From: Nitrospinota bacterium
GTDB lineage: Bacteria > Nitrospinota > Nitrospinia > SZUA-224
Reading direction: 5' to 3'
DNA: 5,774 nt
NCBI GenBank assembly: GCA_016212345.1
Contig: JACRGM010000059.1
Span: 1-5,774, forward strand
Of this stretch, positions 4,967 to 5,774 are shown in pieces. The notes beneath the pieces were generated by a model that worked only from the letters and a program-made list of their open reading frames with translations, made no database searches and was not told where the DNA came from. The position numbers and the translations under genes are program-made. Every line of letters starts with the position of its first letter. Position 1 is the first letter of the stretch.

Positions 4967-4998
4967 AAAGGAGCCTGTCCCCTTTTCCCCTTTTTTCT
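4965..4998. repeat. GCCTGTC motif, copy 2, with A/T-rich arms
   Basis: AAAAAGGAGCCTGTCCCCTT is followed by TTCCCCTTTTTT. On the opposite strand it reads AAGGGGACAGGCTCC, the fuller form of the motif seen at 4352-4370. AAAAGG (4966-4971) and CCTTTT (4981-4986) are inverted and followed by C and T runs, so weak plus-strand termination is possible. It sits between the unrecognised gene tail and the IS66 remnant. Confidence 0.5.
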
Positions 4999-5013
4999 CT
5001 TTCTCTTTCATGT

Positions 5014-5259
5014 CATAATAATTTTGCGGAATATCTGATTCGCATAGGGGTTCTAAAAAGAAAAATTTCTGGTGGAAGTGCATCAGTTAAAGGAGCAAAT
5101 GCTTATGCTATTTTACTTTCTATTTATGTAACCTGTAAATTACGTACTATTTCGTTTCCCAAATTCATAACAGAAAGTTTGAGGCATTATATAAGAACAG
5201 GTAAACCCATGCTTTTAAAAACATACGCTAATAATTCTAATCTGGCTAAAGCCGCATAA
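5014..5259 (+). pseudogene. IS66-family transposase (TnpC) C-terminal remnant
   Basis: The 81 codons read HNNFAEYLIRIGVLKRKISG and onward to a TAA at 5257. The pattern N-N-x-A-E...L-I-R...V...R-K-x-x-x-G-x-x-S...G-A...L-L-S...T is the conserved end of IS66 transposases, and the Glu in NNFAE is the third catalytic residue of the DDE triad. Both Asp motifs, the zinc-binding region and the start are missing, so the fragment is inactive. The left break coincides with the pyrimidine-rich end of the GCCTGTC motif. The tail HYIRTGKPMLLKTYANNSNL resembles a C-terminal extension seen in some group members. No IS66 terminal repeat was identified downstream. Confidence 0.7.
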
Positions 5260-5298
5260 AATCTTAATTTGTAACGTTGGGTAGAGTTATTTCTCTGA

Positions 5299-5643
5299 AA
5301 TCAGTTTGAACTTACATGGGAAGATGTCCTCACCGGAAAGGCTGTAGCTATAATGCCATATATAGTTCTTGTGGAAGTTGTATCTGCAATCAGACGTAGA
5401 ACGGGTGATAAAGCTCTGGCACTGGAGGTTAAAAAAGAACTGCTGTCAGTGGATACGTTAAATTTCACAATAGTAGACCCGGAATCAGCATCAGAAGCAT
5501 CCGATATTGCCATAGAGACTGGATTGAGGGGGATGGATGCGGTAGTGGTACAGACTGCCAAGTAATACGGCACATCTTTAGCGACTTTGGATAACGAAAT
5601 GATCAGCAAGGCTGCTGGGATTGTTAAAGTTAAGGAAGTGTAA
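5299..5643 (+). pseudogene. vapC: VapC-type PIN-domain toxin, truncated and with a premature stop
   Basis: The frame is open from 5299 (a TGA lies just before) and encodes FELTWEDVLTGKAVAIMPYI, then LVEVVSAIRRRTGD, GLRGMDAVVVQTAK, a TAA at 5563-5565, then YGTSLATLDNEMISKAAGIV and KVKEV before TAA at 5641. Reading through the internal stop gives the standard second half of a PIN RNase. The acidic residues are present in LVEVV, in GMDAVVVQ and in ATLDNEM; the first catalytic Asp, in the N-terminal D-x-S/T block, is lost with the 5' end. At the internal stop the family usually has Glu in A-K-E-Y-G, so GAA to TAA (one base) explains it. An ATG at 5353 exists but lies inside the domain and has no ribosome binding site. 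VapC toxins cleave tRNA or rRNA and are paired with a VapB antitoxin; none is seen next to it. Confidence 0.72.
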
Positions 5644-5736
5644 GGTTTTATTGTTGGCCTGCAGAGTCGCTAATAAGGGGAATGTCAAAATTCAAGACGC
5701 GATCCCATGTTTCTACCTAATAACATAAAAACTTAT

Positions 5737-5772
5737 AAACTAAACAAACCAAAGAAACTAAACAAACAAGAG
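5737..5772. repeat. Two tandem 18-bp A-rich repeats
   Basis: AAACTAAACAAACCAAAG is followed directly by AAACTAAACAAACAAGAG, identical at 16 of 18 positions. Both contain AAACTAAACAAAC, itself built from AAAC steps. The array may continue beyond the window edge. No gene was seen in 5644-5774. Confidence 0.6.
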
Positions 5773-5774
5773 TA

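Noticed and set aside
5301..5609. 102-codon minus-strand reading frame
   Set aside because: It is antisense to the PIN-domain remnant, whose conserved acidic motifs read clearly on the plus strand.

Overview
This is an AT-rich bacterial accessory region crowded with gene and transposon remnants. A cobalamin-binding radical SAM gene fragment, DUF2283/DUF4258/DUF433/PIN-type small genes, several insertion-sequence families and abundant short palindromes suggest an anaerobic or environmental lineage such as Nitrospirota, Brocadiales-like Planctomycetota or a deltaproteobacterial group. That placement rests on general resemblance only. The window has no rRNA, tRNA or CRISPR array.

Left part (1-1232). 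On the minus strand lies the N-terminal cobalamin-binding domain of a radical SAM protein. It is cut off at 138, at a boundary that looks like an IS end or terminator hairpin. Upstream of it is the tail of an unrecognised minus-strand gene. From about 770 to 1232 no convincing gene is present; the stretch holds a C/G-rich hairpin block, an orphan consensus Shine-Dalgarno sequence and a 65-nt nested stem-loop.

Centre (1233-4001). The main feature is an apparent 2.77-kb transposable element bounded by inverted TGACAC...GTGTCA termini. It carries two minus-strand integrase-fold (rve/DDE) transposase genes in tandem. The first-translated gene (385 aa, IS481-like) has a full D-D-E triad. The second (467 aa, a different DDE subfamily with coiled coil and several helix-turn-helix-like segments) has Gly exactly where the catalytic Glu should be. 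Between them a 17-bp RNA stem would bury the second gene's ribosome binding site and start codon, and a mutually exclusive smaller hairpin could release it. This is a plausible translational-coupling switch and is the most interesting system in the window.

Right part (4002-5774). This is a graveyard of small elements: an IstB-like (IS21) fragment; three hairpins sharing a GCTCCTG-type apex but with different arms; a promoter followed by a 13-codon DUF433-like vestige joined to a DUF4258-like ORF; an intact DUF2283 gene; the tail of an unrecognised gene; an IS66 transposase C-terminus; and a PIN-domain (VapC-type) toxin pseudogene that has lost its N-terminus and carries one premature stop. 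Two copies of a GCCTGTC...TTTT motif, resembling repeats often found near RAYT (REP-associated tyrosine transposase) genes, flank the DUF4258/DUF2283 cassette. An 18-bp A-rich repeat closes the window.

The only genes that look intact are the first transposase, the second transposase as a reading frame (but with an altered active site) and the DUF2283 gene.
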